64,000 bases of DNA, taken from contig CAZBRD010000017.1 in assembly GCA_964494205.1 (NCBI GenBank), positions 1 to 64,000 on the forward strand, read 5' to 3'. Below are positions 33,993-42,801 of this stretch, piece after piece. The number at the start of each line of letters is the position of its first letter. The first letter of the stretch is position 1. The stretch comes from JBBTCX01 sp964494205 (GTDB lineage: Bacteria; Planctomycetota; Phycisphaerae; UBA1845). The notes below the pieces were generated by a model that saw nothing but the letters and a program-made list of their open reading frames with translations, searched no databases and was not told where the DNA came from. Made by a program: the position numbers and the translations under genes.

Positions 33993-35906
33993 ATGATCGC
34001 GTCAAAGTTTTTTCGATTCAGTTTGGTTCTCGGGCTGCTTCCAAGCCTGCTTCATGCCGCCGACCTGCCCAAACAGTTCACGTTGGGAAAGTACATTCCG
34101 GAAGACTACTGGATGTACGTGCACGGTGTACACAATCCAGAAGCCGAATGGATCGAGAGCAAGTACCTTGAACTATTCCAGGGGCTAAAGAACACCGGTA
34201 TCGATAAGGACATTAAGGGTCTCATCGTCTCCTTCCTTCAGGACGAACAGAAAGCTCAATTCGAAGCCATCCTCACCAAGGTCATAGATTTGCTCGGCGG
34301 CGTGTGCTGGTCTGACCTGTTTACGCAGGAGATGGCCATCGGCGAGCGGCTGTACCCCGGCACTCAGGGAAATGAGTTTGGCTATGAGTACGTCTTCCTC
34401 ACGCGCGGCAAACCGGAGTCCACCGAAAAGAACCTGGCTGGACTCGTCGCGATTCTGAAGGAATTCAAAACGTATTTCCCCGATATGAAATTGGAGAACA
34501 CGACCAAGGATGGCGTCGAGCAGTGGCTCGTGCCCATCGGCCCGGAAAAATCTCCGGTGTTCCAGATTGCGCTCGTGCGAAAAGGCGACGTCATCGGATT
34601 GATCCTCGGCAATCCCAGCGTTCCCGTAGTGACCGCGATGTTGGCGGGCAAGTCAGAGACTAAGTCGATCCTTTCCAGCCCGAAGTTCACCGAAGCTCTC
34701 AAGAACGTGCCCACTCCTGAAAACTCCGTCGCATACTTCGACCTGAAGACGTTTATGAAAGGCCTCGACGGGCTCATGACGAAGGCCATTGTCTCTGCGG
34801 ATAACGCAGAAGAGGAAAAACAAGCAAAGGAGATTTTCGGCAGGGTCATTCAGGCGATTGACTTCGTGGATTACTCCATCACGACCGAAGAAACGGACGG
34901 AAACCGCAGCCTCACCCACGGCTATACGAAGCTCCAGGATCTTCAAAAGCCTTCGGCGGTGGCCAAGTGTTTCTTTGATCGCAAGCCTTTCGAGAAGTTT
35001 GACAAGTACATTCCCGCAGAGGCTACCAGCTTCACGGTCGATACGTTCGTTGATCTTGAATACCTCTACAAAACGATCATCGAGTTCATTGAAAGCACGG
35101 GCACGGAAGGCAAAGAGGGAATCAAGGAACTGAATCAGCAATTCGCACAGCTGGGGTTCGATCCGCAGCGCGACCTGTTCAGCTGGTGGAGCGGCGAACT
35201 GATCAATTATGAAATGCCGGCTGCGGTGATCACGCCGATGAGCCCATCCGATACCGTGATGATGATTCGAGTGAAGGATTCGCAACTGGCCAGTCAGAAG
35301 ATTAATTCGTTTCTCCAAATGGTTTCGGGTGTCATGGCGCAGCAGGGGCAAGGCCTGGTCGTGAAGCCGGCTGATGTCGGAACGGAAGGATTCAACGAGG
35401 TCATTTATCCGCCGATCGCCATGTTCGCCAAGCCGGTGGTCGGCGTCACGGGCGAGTGGTTGATGGTCGCCAGTTCGAGTGGAGCGGTGAAGAAGTCGCT
35501 GGCCGTCTCAACGGGTAACGCGCCATCCATCGTGAAGAATGAACGGTATATGAAGGAAGGTATCATTCCCAAGGGACCGGTGATTTCGGCTTCGTTCGCT
35601 GACACGTCCAACACGGGCCAGGATTTGGCGGCGATGTTCGGTTCGTTTGGTTTCATCGGAGCGATGATGTCAGCCGGCATTCCCGACAACACCACCGAGT
35701 CTAAGATTATGAAAGACTTCATTCAGAAGTCGACGTCGATCCTGGCGAAGCTCGCGCCGGTGGTGGCGAAACTGGACTTCTTCAGCTCTGAATCTTCCGT
35801 GATGACCAAGGAAGGGCTGGTCATTCGCACGGAAAACGTCACTACGTACAAACCAGAGTCCATGAGTAAGGCACGAACAGCCAAGGCGGAGACGCCAGAA
35901 AAATAG
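33993..35906 (+). CDS. Long secreted protein of unknown function
   Basis: A 637-residue exported protein. A signal peptide (MIASKFFRFSLVLGLLPSLL, cleavage near HAADLP) is followed by a long folded region without transmembrane segments. The sequence has regular patterns (DLFTQEMAIGERLYPG, KPSAVAKCFFDRKPFEKFDK, PSDTVMMIRVKDSQLASQKI) that loosely recall DUF3352-like planctomycete proteins; this is a weak guess. It ends in a Lys/Ala tail. The R1 repeat begins 9 bases after its stop. A weakly similar layout occurs in the secreted protein at 44.5 kb. Confidence 0.65.
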   Translation: MIASKFFRFSLVLGLLPSLLHAADLPKQFTLGKYIPEDYWMYVHGVHNPEAEWIESKYLELFQGLKNTGIDKDIKGLIVSFLQDEQKAQFEAILTKVIDLLGGVCWSDLFTQEMAIGERLYPGTQGNEFGYEYVFLTRGKPESTEKNLAGLVAILKEFKTYFPDMKLENTTKDGVEQWLVPIGPEKSPVFQIALVRKGDVIGLILGNPSVPVVTAMLAGKSETKSILSSPKFTEALKNVPTPENSVAYFDLKTFMKGLDGLMTKAIVSADNAEEEKQAKEIFGRVIQAIDFVDYSITTEETDGNRSLTHGYTKLQDLQKPSAVAKCFFDRKPFEKFDKYIPAEATSFTVDTFVDLEYLYKTIIEFIESTGTEGKEGIKELNQQFAQLGFDPQRDLFSWWSGELINYEMPAAVITPMSPSDTVMMIRVKDSQLASQKINSFLQMVSGVMAQQGQGLVVKPADVGTEGFNEVIYPPIAMFAKPVVGVTGEWLMVASSSGAVKKSLAVSTGNAPSIVKNERYMKEGIIPKGPVISASFADTSNTGQDLAAMFGSFGFIGAMMSAGIPDNTTESKIMKDFIQKSTSILAKLAPVVAKLDFFSSESSVMTKEGLVIRTENVTTYKPESMSKARTAKAETPEK

Positions 35907-35914
35907 AGCCGATC

Positions 35915-36005
35915 TTCGTCCGCCCATCCGGGCGGAAAGTTGAGAAGAAGGAGCTCGAATCCAGTGACTGAAGTCACTGGCAACTATCGTGCGCCCGTCC
36001 GGGCG
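35915..36005. repeat. R1 structured repeat, copy A
   Basis: Three hairpins: CCGCCC-ATCC-GGGCGG; CCAGTGACT-GA-AGTCACTGG; and GCGCCC-GTC-CGGGCG. The linker between hairpins two and three is CAACTATCGT. It lies between two convergent genes. Compared with copies B and C, stem bases change on both sides of a pair, which supports folding of RNA or of single-stranded DNA. Confidence 0.85.
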
Positions 36006-36016
36006 ATAACGCGCGA

Positions 36017-36343
36017 TCAGGCCTCGAGGTCGATCTGGAATGTTCCATCAGGTCTCTTGGTGACACCGCACGCCTTTGGACCGTCGCTCTCGGAATTGTC
36101 CGCTTCATCTTCCTCCTCTTGATCCTGCCGCCCCTGACTTCCCATGCCTTCGGAATCTGCAAACACGCGACTGTCCGCATCCTCGGTGTCGACGATGGTG
36201 CTGGATTCGTCGATCGAACGCACGGTTCGGTCGGCGATCTGTGCTTCGCCGGCACGATGGGCGTCGTCGTCGCGAGAGATCTCCCGTGCGCGGTGGACGG
36301 CCTGTGCGGCTGCGGCGGGTAAGGCGGCTGGTATTTCGGCCAT
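36017..36343 (-). CDS. Acidic small protein of unknown function
   Basis: A 108-residue very acidic protein. The first half is Ala-rich with AREISRDDDAHRAGEAQIAD, and the centre is rich in Asp/Glu/Ser (DQEEEDEADNSESDG). The C-terminus has VTKRPDGTFQIDLEA, a short motif that looks like a protein-protein docking tail. No signal peptide or transmembrane segment. It is convergent with the secreted protein gene, separated by an R1 copy. The conserved-looking C-terminus is the reason I keep it as a gene. Confidence 0.55.
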   Translation of the reverse strand: MAEIPAALPAAAAQAVHRAREISRDDDAHRAGEAQIADRTVRSIDESSTIVDTEDADSRVFADSEGMGSQGRQDQEEEDEADNSESDGPKACGVTKRPDGTFQIDLEA

Positions 36344-36944
36344 CGATCTTGCATCCTAAGCGAAGTCTTCTGTCTACTCTTTTATCGGCAAACTGCAGTG
36401 GAAAAGTGTCGCTGCCGCCCCACTGCTTGGGGGCTGATTGGGAGTATCGATTGGGCAGAGGCGAAAACCACCAAGGCACGAAGGCACCAAGTTTTGCAAG
36501 GATGGGCCGGCAAAGCTCCTGCGAGTTGCGTTGCGCGTAAATTTCGCGAGCAAACTTCACCCTCGTTATTCGCACCATTGTGAGGGTTGCATTCTTGCGT
36601 TTCTGCGCGGCGCAAAATGAAAACCGCATTGGCGCTGTTTCCATCGCGGTTTTTCCATTGAATTCTCGCCGAATGGAAAACATTGCGCAGATTCCTGGCT
36701 GTGAGAGTGTCAGGCGTGCGGCAGGCGGCGTGGACGTGGGTATGCAGTCGGGCCATGGGTGGACTCCTGATTCACCCCAATAACAACATGGGCGCTCGCC
36801 GAGCTTGCCCGACAAAATGATGCATAAGGCTTGAACGATGTAGGACAGATCTCTACCACGACAATTCTAGCGAATTGAGACGCAGGCTTTCGATCGAGCG
36901 ATTGTCTTCGAATTGCAAAACAGGTGGGGCCGGCGGACCCGCTG
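36344..36944. other. Intergenic stretch with a CACGAAGGCACCAAG repeat
   Basis: About 600 bases with no supported gene. It holds one copy of a widely dispersed A/C/G-rich repeat (ACCAAGGCACGAAGGCACC, about 36470-36492). A related form is at 59186-59212. Frames on both strands are open by chance but have no family features. Confidence 0.45.
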
Positions 36945-37223
36945 CTACATTTTCTCCGGCCCGTTGCAATGCTTGCACGTTCTGCGGAATGCAGCCCTCG
37001 GATAGAACAATGTAAAGAGCAACGGAAATAGAGCGATGACGCCAATAACGATACTGAAACAATTAGAAACGTAATACCGCGCTGAAATGGGCTGGCCGTA
37101 GCCAAGAAAACGCAACACGCTATCGGTTCCCAAATATACTAAAAGCACCCACAAGAAGGGGTACCATGAGAAAACGTAGCCGCGATCATGGCATTTCGGG
37201 CAATGTCCTGACACCGTATTCAT
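36945..37223 (-). CDS. Small two-helix membrane protein with zinc-ribbon Cys pairs
   Basis: A 92-residue protein with CPKCHDRG near the N-terminus and CKHC near the C-terminus, separated by two hydrophobic segments (FLWVLLVYLG and SIVIGVIALFPLLFTLFY). The two Cys pairs would face the same side and could bind one zinc. The frame opens with two TTG codons, but ATG at 37221-37223 is chosen. Function unknown. It lies on the minus strand, with gatB upstream. Confidence 0.6.
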   Translation of the reverse strand: MNTVSGHCPKCHDRGYVFSWYPFLWVLLVYLGTDSVLRFLGYGQPISARYYVSNCFSIVIGVIALFPLLFTLFYPRAAFRRTCKHCNGPEKM

Positions 37224-37308
37224 CAACAAATCGATGACTGTTCTAGTAAGTCGACTGTTTCATATTGGCAAAAATGACTGACACACAGTTTTGCGTGCCA
37301 ACGTAATA

Positions 37309-38889
37309 CTATGATTTCGACAAGTCAGCGAGTTTTTTCTCTATCAACTCTCCTACCAGTTTCGGGTCTGCCTTTCCGCCGGAGATTTTCATGACTTGGC
37401 CGCGGAGGAAGCCGGTGGCTGCTTTGGCTTTTTTGGGGTTGGCGATCGCGTCTTTGACGGCCTGTTCGTTTTCAGCAAACGCTTGCGCGACCCATGCTTC
37501 GGTAGCGCCGCGGTCCTGGATTTGAATGAGGCCCAATTCTTCGGCGAGTTTCGAGGGTGATTCGGGGCGATCGACCATGACCTGTGCGATCTGGTTGGCG
37601 GCGGTTTTGTTGATCGTGCCTGCGGCTGTGATCGTCGCGAGTTCGGCCATGCGGGCGGCGTCGACGGGAAGCTCGGTGACGCGCACGCCGCGATCGTTGG
37701 CTAAGCTCAGCCATGCGTTGACGAACTGCTTGCCAACGATTTCGGCTGGGCCGCCGGCGGCGATGACTTGCTCGAACAAATCGGCTGTCGGGCGATGATC
37801 GGTGATGGTTTCGGCGTCCTTGGCGGAGAGGCTGAAGCGCTCGATGAAGCGCGTGCGGCGTTCGATGGGCAACTCCGGCAGTGAAGACTTAAAGCCCGTC
37901 AACATTTCCTCGGTGACATGGACTGGCACCAAGTCGGGGTCGGGGAAATAGCGGTAGTCGTGAGCGGCTTCTTTTTCCCGCTGGAACTCGGTGGTGCCGC
38001 GATCGTCGTTCCAGCCGCGGTTTTCGTTCGGACGCTTCCCCTTCACGTAGTCACGATCGGCTTGCCAGGCTGCGATGTGACGCTCGACTTCGTATTCGAT
38101 CGAATTACGGACGGATCGAAAGCTATTGAGGTTTTTGATTTCGGCGATCGGCGTGCGAAATTCCTGTCCATCGGCTTCGATGACGACGTTCACGTTAGGC
38201 TCGAAACGCATCTGGGCCTTTTGCATCACGCCTTCGCTGACGCCGAGATAGACGACCAGCCGCTGTAACTCGGTGGCGAAAATGTAGGCTTCCTCCGCGC
38301 TGGCGATGTCGGGCTCGGTGACGATTTCCATGAGTGGCGTGCCCGCACGATTCAGGTCGACGAGCGTGCAGCCGGGGACGTCGTGCAGGTTTTTGCCGGC
38401 GTCTTCCTCAAGGTGGAGACGGCGGATGCGGATGCGCTTCATGCCGGGCGGAGGGAGACCCTCACCCTGCCCTCTCCCTAAGGGGGCGAGGGATTGATGA
38501 GTACGTCCCTCTGCTATTGCTTGGTTGTCTGCGTTAGGTTTGATGCCAACGGGGATGTCGAGGTAACCGTTTTCGGCGACAGGCAGATCGTACTGACTGA
38601 TCTGGTAGTCCTTGGGAAGGTCGGGATAGAAATAGCTCTTGCGATCCCACTTGGTGAAGCGGGCGATCGAACAGTTGAGGGCCATACCGGTGAGTACGGA
38701 GAATTCGAAGGCTTGGCGATTGATGACCGGCAGCGAGCCGGGGTGACCTAGGCAGACTGCACAGACGCACGAGTTCGGCGTCACGCCAAACTTCAGCGGG
38801 CAGCCGCAGAACATCTTCGTGCGCGTGGCGAGTTGAACGTGGATTTCCATGCCCACGATGGTACGCGTTTGAAGAGTAGTGTCGGTCAT
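37309..38889 (-). CDS. gatB: Aspartyl/glutamyl-tRNA amidotransferase subunit B
   Basis: A 526-residue subunit of GatCAB, which converts misacylated Glu-tRNA(Gln) or Asp-tRNA(Asn). Core motifs are VGMEIHVQLATRTKMFCGC, CAVCLGHPGSLPV, KSYFYPDLPKDYQISQYD, RLHLEEDAGK and HDYRYFPDPDL. A C-terminal YqeY-like helical tail is present. The true start is at the ATG 38887-38889 or 38899-38901; the frame runs on upstream only through an R2 repeat. Between residues about 130 and 160 a 30-residue insert (QSLAPLGRGQGEGLPP) comes from an in-frame R3 repeat, not found in the usual protein. Confidence 0.95.
   Translation of the reverse strand: MTDTTLQTRTIVGMEIHVQLATRTKMFCGCPLKFGVTPNSCVCAVCLGHPGSLPVINRQAFEFSVLTGMALNCSIARFTKWDRKSYFYPDLPKDYQISQYDLPVAENGYLDIPVGIKPNADNQAIAEGRTHQSLAPLGRGQGEGLPPPGMKRIRIRRLHLEEDAGKNLHDVPGCTLVDLNRAGTPLMEIVTEPDIASAEEAYIFATELQRLVVYLGVSEGVMQKAQMRFEPNVNVVIEADGQEFRTPIAEIKNLNSFRSVRNSIEYEVERHIAAWQADRDYVKGKRPNENRGWNDDRGTTEFQREKEAAHDYRYFPDPDLVPVHVTEEMLTGFKSSLPELPIERRTRFIERFSLSAKDAETITDHRPTADLFEQVIAAGGPAEIVGKQFVNAWLSLANDRGVRVTELPVDAARMAELATITAAGTINKTAANQIAQVMVDRPESPSKLAEELGLIQIQDRGATEAWVAQAFAENEQAVKDAIANPKKAKAATGFLRGQVMKISGGKADPKLVGELIEKKLADLSKS
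38456..38493. repeat. R3 repeat inside gatB
   Basis: ACCCTCACCCTGCCCTCTCC followed by CTAAGGGGGCGAGGG. It sits within the gatB coding frame and does not break it; on the minus strand it encodes the SLAPLGRGQGEGLPP stretch. It differs from the other R3 copies mainly in the arm AGGGGGCGAGGG. Confidence 0.85.
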
Positions 38890-38933
38890 TGGGGAAACCA
38901 TTTTTGCGATACTAGTAATGACATCTATGCTCA

Positions 38934-38966
38934 CCACGGCCAAGCTGCGGCTTGACCGTGCCACCC
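38934..38966. repeat. R2 repeat at the gatB 5' end
   Basis: CCACGGCCAAGCTGCGGCTT followed by GACCGTGCCACCC, an inverted-repeat-like unit (CACGGCCAAGC / GCTTGACCGTG) about 45 bases before the likely gatB start. Confidence 0.85.
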
Positions 38967-39079
38967 GAATGCAGCGGAGGCAGCAGTCGAGTTAACCATA
39001 ATATCTGCGATCATGATACGAAGTGGATTTGAATTAGGCGAGGCGAAGTACGATTGGCGGATCATGTATATGCGGAAAG

Positions 39080-39167
39080 TTCGTCCGCCCTGCCGGGCGG
39101 GAACAAAAAAAGAGAGCATAGTCCGGCGACTGAAGTCGCCGGCAACTTTCGTGCGCCCATCCGGGCG
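39080..39167. repeat. R1 structured repeat, copy B
   Basis: Three hairpins: CCGCCC-TGCC-GGGCGG, CCGGCGACT-GA-AGTCGCCGG and GCGCCC-ATC-CGGGCG. Stem two has G-C pairs where copy A has A-T, with both partners changed. Linker CAACTTTCGT. It lies between the two R2 copies, upstream of gatB. Confidence 0.85.
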
Positions 39168-39231
39168 AGGCTATGGGTCGGACACCGTATGAACTTCCGG
39201 TGGGCCAACTAGTGATGTCGCAGAGAGTCTG

Positions 39232-39264
39232 CCACGGCCAAGCTGGCGCTTGACCATGCCACCC
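39232..39264. repeat. R2 repeat, second copy near gatB
   Basis: CCACGGCCAAGCTGGCGCTT followed by GACCATGCCACCC, differing from the 38934 copy at a few bases including A for G in CCATG. It ends 48 bases before the stop of the next minus-strand gene. Confidence 0.8.
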
Positions 39265-39311
39265 GAATAACAAAGTGTCTCGAACCGCAAGCGATGATTC
39301 GCGGTTACAAA

Positions 39312-39527
39312 TTACGCGCCGGCGATGCTCATTGACTTACGTGATGCGCTGAGCAGCGCGTTTCGTCGCCAGCTCATTTCATCGCGGGTTGATTTCTGGC
39401 GATCGTTTAGGCGGCTGAGGTAGCGAGTCAGTTCGTCGTCGCCGAATGAGACGAGGAAATCCGGAGTGGCCGATGGATTCAGCTTGACGATGGCGTCGAT
39501 GGTCTCCTGCTTGCTCACGATTCGCAT
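39312..39527 (-). CDS. Small cytoplasmic protein of unknown function
   Basis: A 71-residue protein, ETIDAIVKLNPSATPDFLVS followed by FGDDELTRYLSRLNDRQ, ending SASRKSMSIAGA. The LNPSA..EFL..F...EL..YL pattern recurs in short unannotated planctomycete frames (from memory, unchecked). The ATG at 39525-39527 directly touches an AAAAGG. The GTG at 39516-39518, nine bases further on, is the better-placed start, so 68 residues is possible. No domain is recognised. Confidence 0.55.
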   Translation of the reverse strand: MRIVSKQETIDAIVKLNPSATPDFLVSFGDDELTRYLSRLNDRQKSTRDEMSWRRNALLSASRKSMSIAGA

Positions 39528-39926
39528 CCTTTTGTGAAAGTTGCCCACGAACTCCGTTTCGATGAAACCCGGACTGACACCTCCCGGTTAGTCCCCTCGA
39601 AGCTATGTTGCGCAATCGACCCATAGCCGATGGCGAAAAGCTCGTGCAATGAGTCGATTGGATTCGATCGGCTCGCGAGTCCGAAGTGCGAGAGGCAGTT
39701 TAGTGACGTTGCGAGGCCAATTTGTGCCGACGCGATTCTCAATGCTGCGAAGTGGATCGTAAGTGGCGGTTCGTTTGACGGCAGGGCCTTTTGAAGTAAC
39801 CGATTTGAAATTTGAAATCTCAAATCTGAAACGTCAAATTGTAAAGCTCGGGCATCGCCTAGTGAGATCTGCTGTCCAGCTTGCCCCCAAGTTGACCGCC
39901 GCGCGTCAAACGATAGCATTCGGGAC
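39528..39926. other. Gap with short A/T-rich inverted repeats
   Basis: About 400 bases. It contains a run of TTTGAAATTTGAAATCTCAA type sequence (about 39805-39842), short nested inverted repeats that resemble another dispersed repeat. The minus-strand frame across it is open but has no family features. Confidence 0.45.
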
Positions 39927-40547
39927 ATGGCGATTCGTTTTCAATGTGCGGCGTGTTCACAGCCCATCGAGGTCGACGATGAATGGGCGATGCGGCTGGT
40001 TGCGTGCCCGTATTGTCGGCGTACGGTGACGGCTCCGCGCGAATCGTTTTTGCCGGAAGTTTCTGAAATACCGACCGCGAAACCATCCGGTTCGCCTGCG
40101 TGGGCGGGTCAAGAAACCGTGGCCAGCGAGCCGCCCATGTATGCTCATCGCGGGCCATCGATGGCGTTGCGAAGGAATCACATCGGCACGGCTGCGGCTG
40201 TATTGGCTGGTCTGGCGATCGCGTTCGTGGTTGCGTTCTTGCTCGTTACGCGGCCTCACCAGTCTGAGCTCTTGGAATTGTCAAGAACCATGCAAACCGG
40301 CGGTTTCGGTCAGATGATGAAAGCGCAGCAGGAAATGATCGACAAGAACGGCGGACGGCTGCCGTCGTGGATGACGATGATGATCCTGTGCGAACTGGCC
40401 GGCGGGATGGTGTGGTTTGCGGCGCTGATTTGCGGACTGATTGGGCTGCGGGGTGTTTATGATCGGCGCGACAAAGCCATCATTGCGCTGGTGATTTGTG
40501 GTATTCTGCCGATCGTTGCCTGTTGCGGCGGCGGGGCGTTTTTCTAG
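39927..40547 (+). CDS. Zinc-ribbon membrane protein
   Basis: A 206-residue protein. Residues 7-30 are a short zinc ribbon (CAACSQPIEV and CPYCRRTV). Four hydrophobic segments follow in pairs: AAAVLAGLAIAFVVAFLLV near 92-110, MMILCELAGGMVWFAALICG near 155-175 and ALVICGILPIVACCGGG near the C-terminus. The stretch between zinc ribbon and membrane region is a Pro-rich linker. A zinc ribbon before a membrane segment is common in planctomycete proteins of unknown function. Its gene is transcribed away from the neighbouring small gene. Confidence 0.6.
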   Translation: MAIRFQCAACSQPIEVDDEWAMRLVACPYCRRTVTAPRESFLPEVSEIPTAKPSGSPAWAGQETVASEPPMYAHRGPSMALRRNHIGTAAAVLAGLAIAFVVAFLLVTRPHQSELLELSRTMQTGGFGQMMKAQQEMIDKNGGRLPSWMTMMILCELAGGMVWFAALICGLIGLRGVYDRRDKAIIALVICGILPIVACCGGGAFF

Positions 40548-40652
40548 AGCATCCACTCAATTCAAATTGCGGGTTACACAGAGTGGCAAGGCACTGCTCA
40601 CAGAGCAGTGGCACACGGTCACCGAACTTTCGAGCGGCAAAGACTACTTGTT

Positions 40653-40841
40653 CTACTTCTTGGCGGGCGCTTCGTCCTTCTTCTCTGGTTGCTTCGGCGG
40701 GATATTGCTGGGTTTGTAATTCTCGGGAACGAGGAACGTCATTCCGCATTCCGAGCAGCGCACGTTTTTTCCACGAACGGTTTCCGGTACACGAAGAATC
40801 GCGCGACAGCGTAGACGTGGGCAAAGTACCGCGAATGACAT
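40653..40841 (-). CDS. MJ0042-type zinc-ribbon protein
   Basis: A 62-residue protein with CPRLRCRAILRVPETVRGK followed by CSECGMTFLVP, matching the MJ0042 zinc-ribbon pattern in which two Cys-x(n)-Cys pairs surround a short basic loop. The Pro/Lys-rich tail is low complexity. Such ribbons usually form the N-terminus of larger planctomycete proteins; here the ribbon is almost the whole protein. Convergent with the preceding plus-strand gene. Confidence 0.6.
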   Translation of the reverse strand: MSFAVLCPRLRCRAILRVPETVRGKNVRCSECGMTFLVPENYKPSNIPPKQPEKKDEAPAKK

Positions 40842-40992
40842 GCTTGTTGAATCCCCCGAAACCAGAATCTGAACGACCTTCTCTTCCGCGATATCGACGG
40901 ACGAGCGCGCGGGCTTTGGTTAGTTCAAGGTGCGGCCTTGCGACCTCAACTGAATTCTATGATTTGCGATTTGGTTTGCGCGGAGCCAGCGA

Positions 40993-42294
40993 CTATGCGG
41001 ACTCGCGGCGGCGCACGGACTTATCGGGAATGAGGGCTTCCTCGCCGAGGACCACCGCTTCCGTAACGACTTTCTTTCCGGACCTTGGATAGTTCGGCAG
41101 CTCGTACATGGAATCGAGCATGACCTCTTCCAAGACGGCGCGGAGGCCGCGAGCACCGGTTTCGCGAGCGAGTGCTTTTTCGGCAATGAGACGGAGCGCG
41201 CCGGGCGAGAATTCCAACTGACACTGTTCCAGTTCGAAGAACTTGCGATATTGGCGAACGAGTGCGTTCTTCGGTTCGGTGAGAATACGAATCAGTGTGT
41301 CGACGTCCATGGGTTCGAGCGTGGCGGCCATGGGCAATCGGCCAACCAACTCCGGAATCATACCGAATTCGATAAGATCCTCTGGCGCGACCTGAGCCAG
41401 GGTTTCGCCCTCTTCGCGGGCTTCGTCGTGTGCTACGCCTTCGTTGTTGAATCCGATCGCGCTGTGACCGAGGCGTCGGCGAATGATGTCCGTGAGACCC
41501 ACAAACGTACCACCGCAGACGAACAGAATGTTGGTCGTGTCCATTTGGATGTATTGCTGTTCCGGGTGCTTGCGGCCACCTTGTGGCGGAATGTTTGAGG
41601 TGGTGCCCTCGAGCATTTTCAGCAAGCTCTGCTGCACGCCCTCGCCCGAAACGTCGCGCGTGATGCTGACGTTGTGCGTGGTGCGATTGATCTTGTCGAT
41701 CTCATCGATGTAGACGATGCCGCGCTGGGCAAGCTCAAGATCGAAGTCCGCGTTTTGCAGGAGACGAAGCAGAATGTTCTCGACGTCTTCGCCGACGTAG
41801 CCGGCTTCGGTCAAGGTGGTGGCATCGCCGATTGCGAAGGGAACATTGAGCATTCTCGCCAGCGTGCGCGCGAGCAGCGTCTTGCCCGATCCAGTTGGGC
41901 CGAGGATGAGCACGTTCGATTTATCAATTTCAATTTCGTCGGCACCGCCCGCGTCGATGTGCGCGAGGCGCTTGTAATGATTATGCACAGCCACGGAAAG
42001 CACCCGCTTCGCACGCTGCTGGCCGACGATGTACTGATCGAGAAACTCGTGGATGGAACGGGGGGCGGGAATCTGCCCCATCAACTTGCGCGTGCCCGAC
42101 GTACGGCGAACTTCCTGCTTGATGATGCTCTGGCAAAGATCGACACAGGCGCGACAGATGTAGACGTCCTTCGGACCCTCGACCATCGGGCCTGCTTCGC
42201 GCTGGCCCTTGCCGCAGAAGCTGCACACGCTGCCGCGACGCTTCTTCGTCGGGTCACTGCCGCCGTTGAATCCGGTGCTGCGATTGTTTGCCAT
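40993..42294 (-). CDS. clpX: ATP-dependent Clp protease ATP-binding subunit
   Basis: A 433-residue AAA+ unfoldase that feeds tagged proteins to ClpP. Residues 24-52 are the zinc-binding domain (CSFCGKGQ and CRACVDLC). The AAA+ core has GPTGSGKT near 133, a Walker B VYIDEIDKI near 197, the SAIGFNNEG segment and GRLP near 320. The C-terminal domain ends in RRRESA. The sequence is a normal length and has no repeat insertion. No clpP is visible next to it. Confidence 0.97.
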   Translation of the reverse strand: MANNRSTGFNGGSDPTKKRRGSVCSFCGKGQREAGPMVEGPKDVYICRACVDLCQSIIKQEVRRTSGTRKLMGQIPAPRSIHEFLDQYIVGQQRAKRVLSVAVHNHYKRLAHIDAGGADEIEIDKSNVLILGPTGSGKTLLARTLARMLNVPFAIGDATTLTEAGYVGEDVENILLRLLQNADFDLELAQRGIVYIDEIDKINRTTHNVSITRDVSGEGVQQSLLKMLEGTTSNIPPQGGRKHPEQQYIQMDTTNILFVCGGTFVGLTDIIRRRLGHSAIGFNNEGVAHDEAREEGETLAQVAPEDLIEFGMIPELVGRLPMAATLEPMDVDTLIRILTEPKNALVRQYRKFFELEQCQLEFSPGALRLIAEKALARETGARGLRAVLEEVMLDSMYELPNYPRSGKKVVTEAVVLGEEALIPDKSVRRRESA

Positions 42295-42359
42295 GAAGGA
42301 CTCCCGTGCCGGTCGTATTCCGCCTTATTCTAGCCCCCGCGGACTTATTTGCTCTATCG

Positions 42360-42692
42360 TCATTGCCGTCGCGGATCATCAGCCCGCCGAGGGGGTTCTT
42401 TGGGTTTCGATGTTGAGGATACGGTAGCCGCGATCATTTTCTTTCTCAATGTTTCGTATTCATCCACGGTAACTTCGCCGCGATCCCGCATGAGGCGAAG
42501 CTCATCGAGCGAGAACGATGTACCCATTCCCTGGTCCCTTGACTTTCGCGAATTGAAGACATACCGCGCGATCAACAAGGCTGCCAACCCTGCCAGCAGC
42601 AAACCGCCAAACCACAGCATGTTCTTCCAGAATTCACGTTCAGCCGGTATCTGGAGGAGGAAGCATTGAGTCGCCATCGCGTCAAGCATCAT
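42360..42692 (-). CDS. Small membrane protein with SHOCT-like tail
   Basis: A 110-residue protein with one transmembrane helix (MLWFGGLLLAGLAALLIARY) near residues 25-45, and a C-terminal SHOCT-like part (FSLDELRLMRDRGEVTVDEY, then ETLRKKMI). The tail ends in Lys/Pro/Arg-rich low complexity. The frame opens with TTG; I use ATG at 42690-42692. ATG at 42675-42677 is an alternative. Function unknown. Confidence 0.55.
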   Translation of the reverse strand: MMLDAMATQCFLLQIPAEREFWKNMLWFGGLLLAGLAALLIARYVFNSRKSRDQGMGTSFSLDELRLMRDRGEVTVDEYETLRKKMIAATVSSTSKPKEPPRRADDPRRQ

Positions 42693-42801
42693 AACCCCGA
42701 CGAATGCTAGCAACCCCGCGTGCCCGATTCAACACTGGTTCACTTTGTCGCATCATTAACGAAAAAACCGCCTGATTCGCAGCCCTGATAAAGCGGGATC
42801 A

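Larger units (their letters stand above)
38890..39311. other. Repeat-rich gap upstream of gatB
   Basis: About 420 bases without a gene: two R2 copies with an R1 copy between them. It probably also holds the gatB promoter, which I cannot identify. Confidence 0.5.

Noticed and set aside
36382..36756. A 124-residue minus-strand frame in the 36.3-36.9 kb gap
   Set aside because: It spans the dispersed CACGAAGGCACCAAG repeat and has no domain, signal peptide or ribosome site.
39515..39928. A 137-residue minus-strand frame
   Set aside because: It crosses an A/T-rich dispersed repeat and the start of the small gene at 39312-39527, and shows no fold-like pattern.
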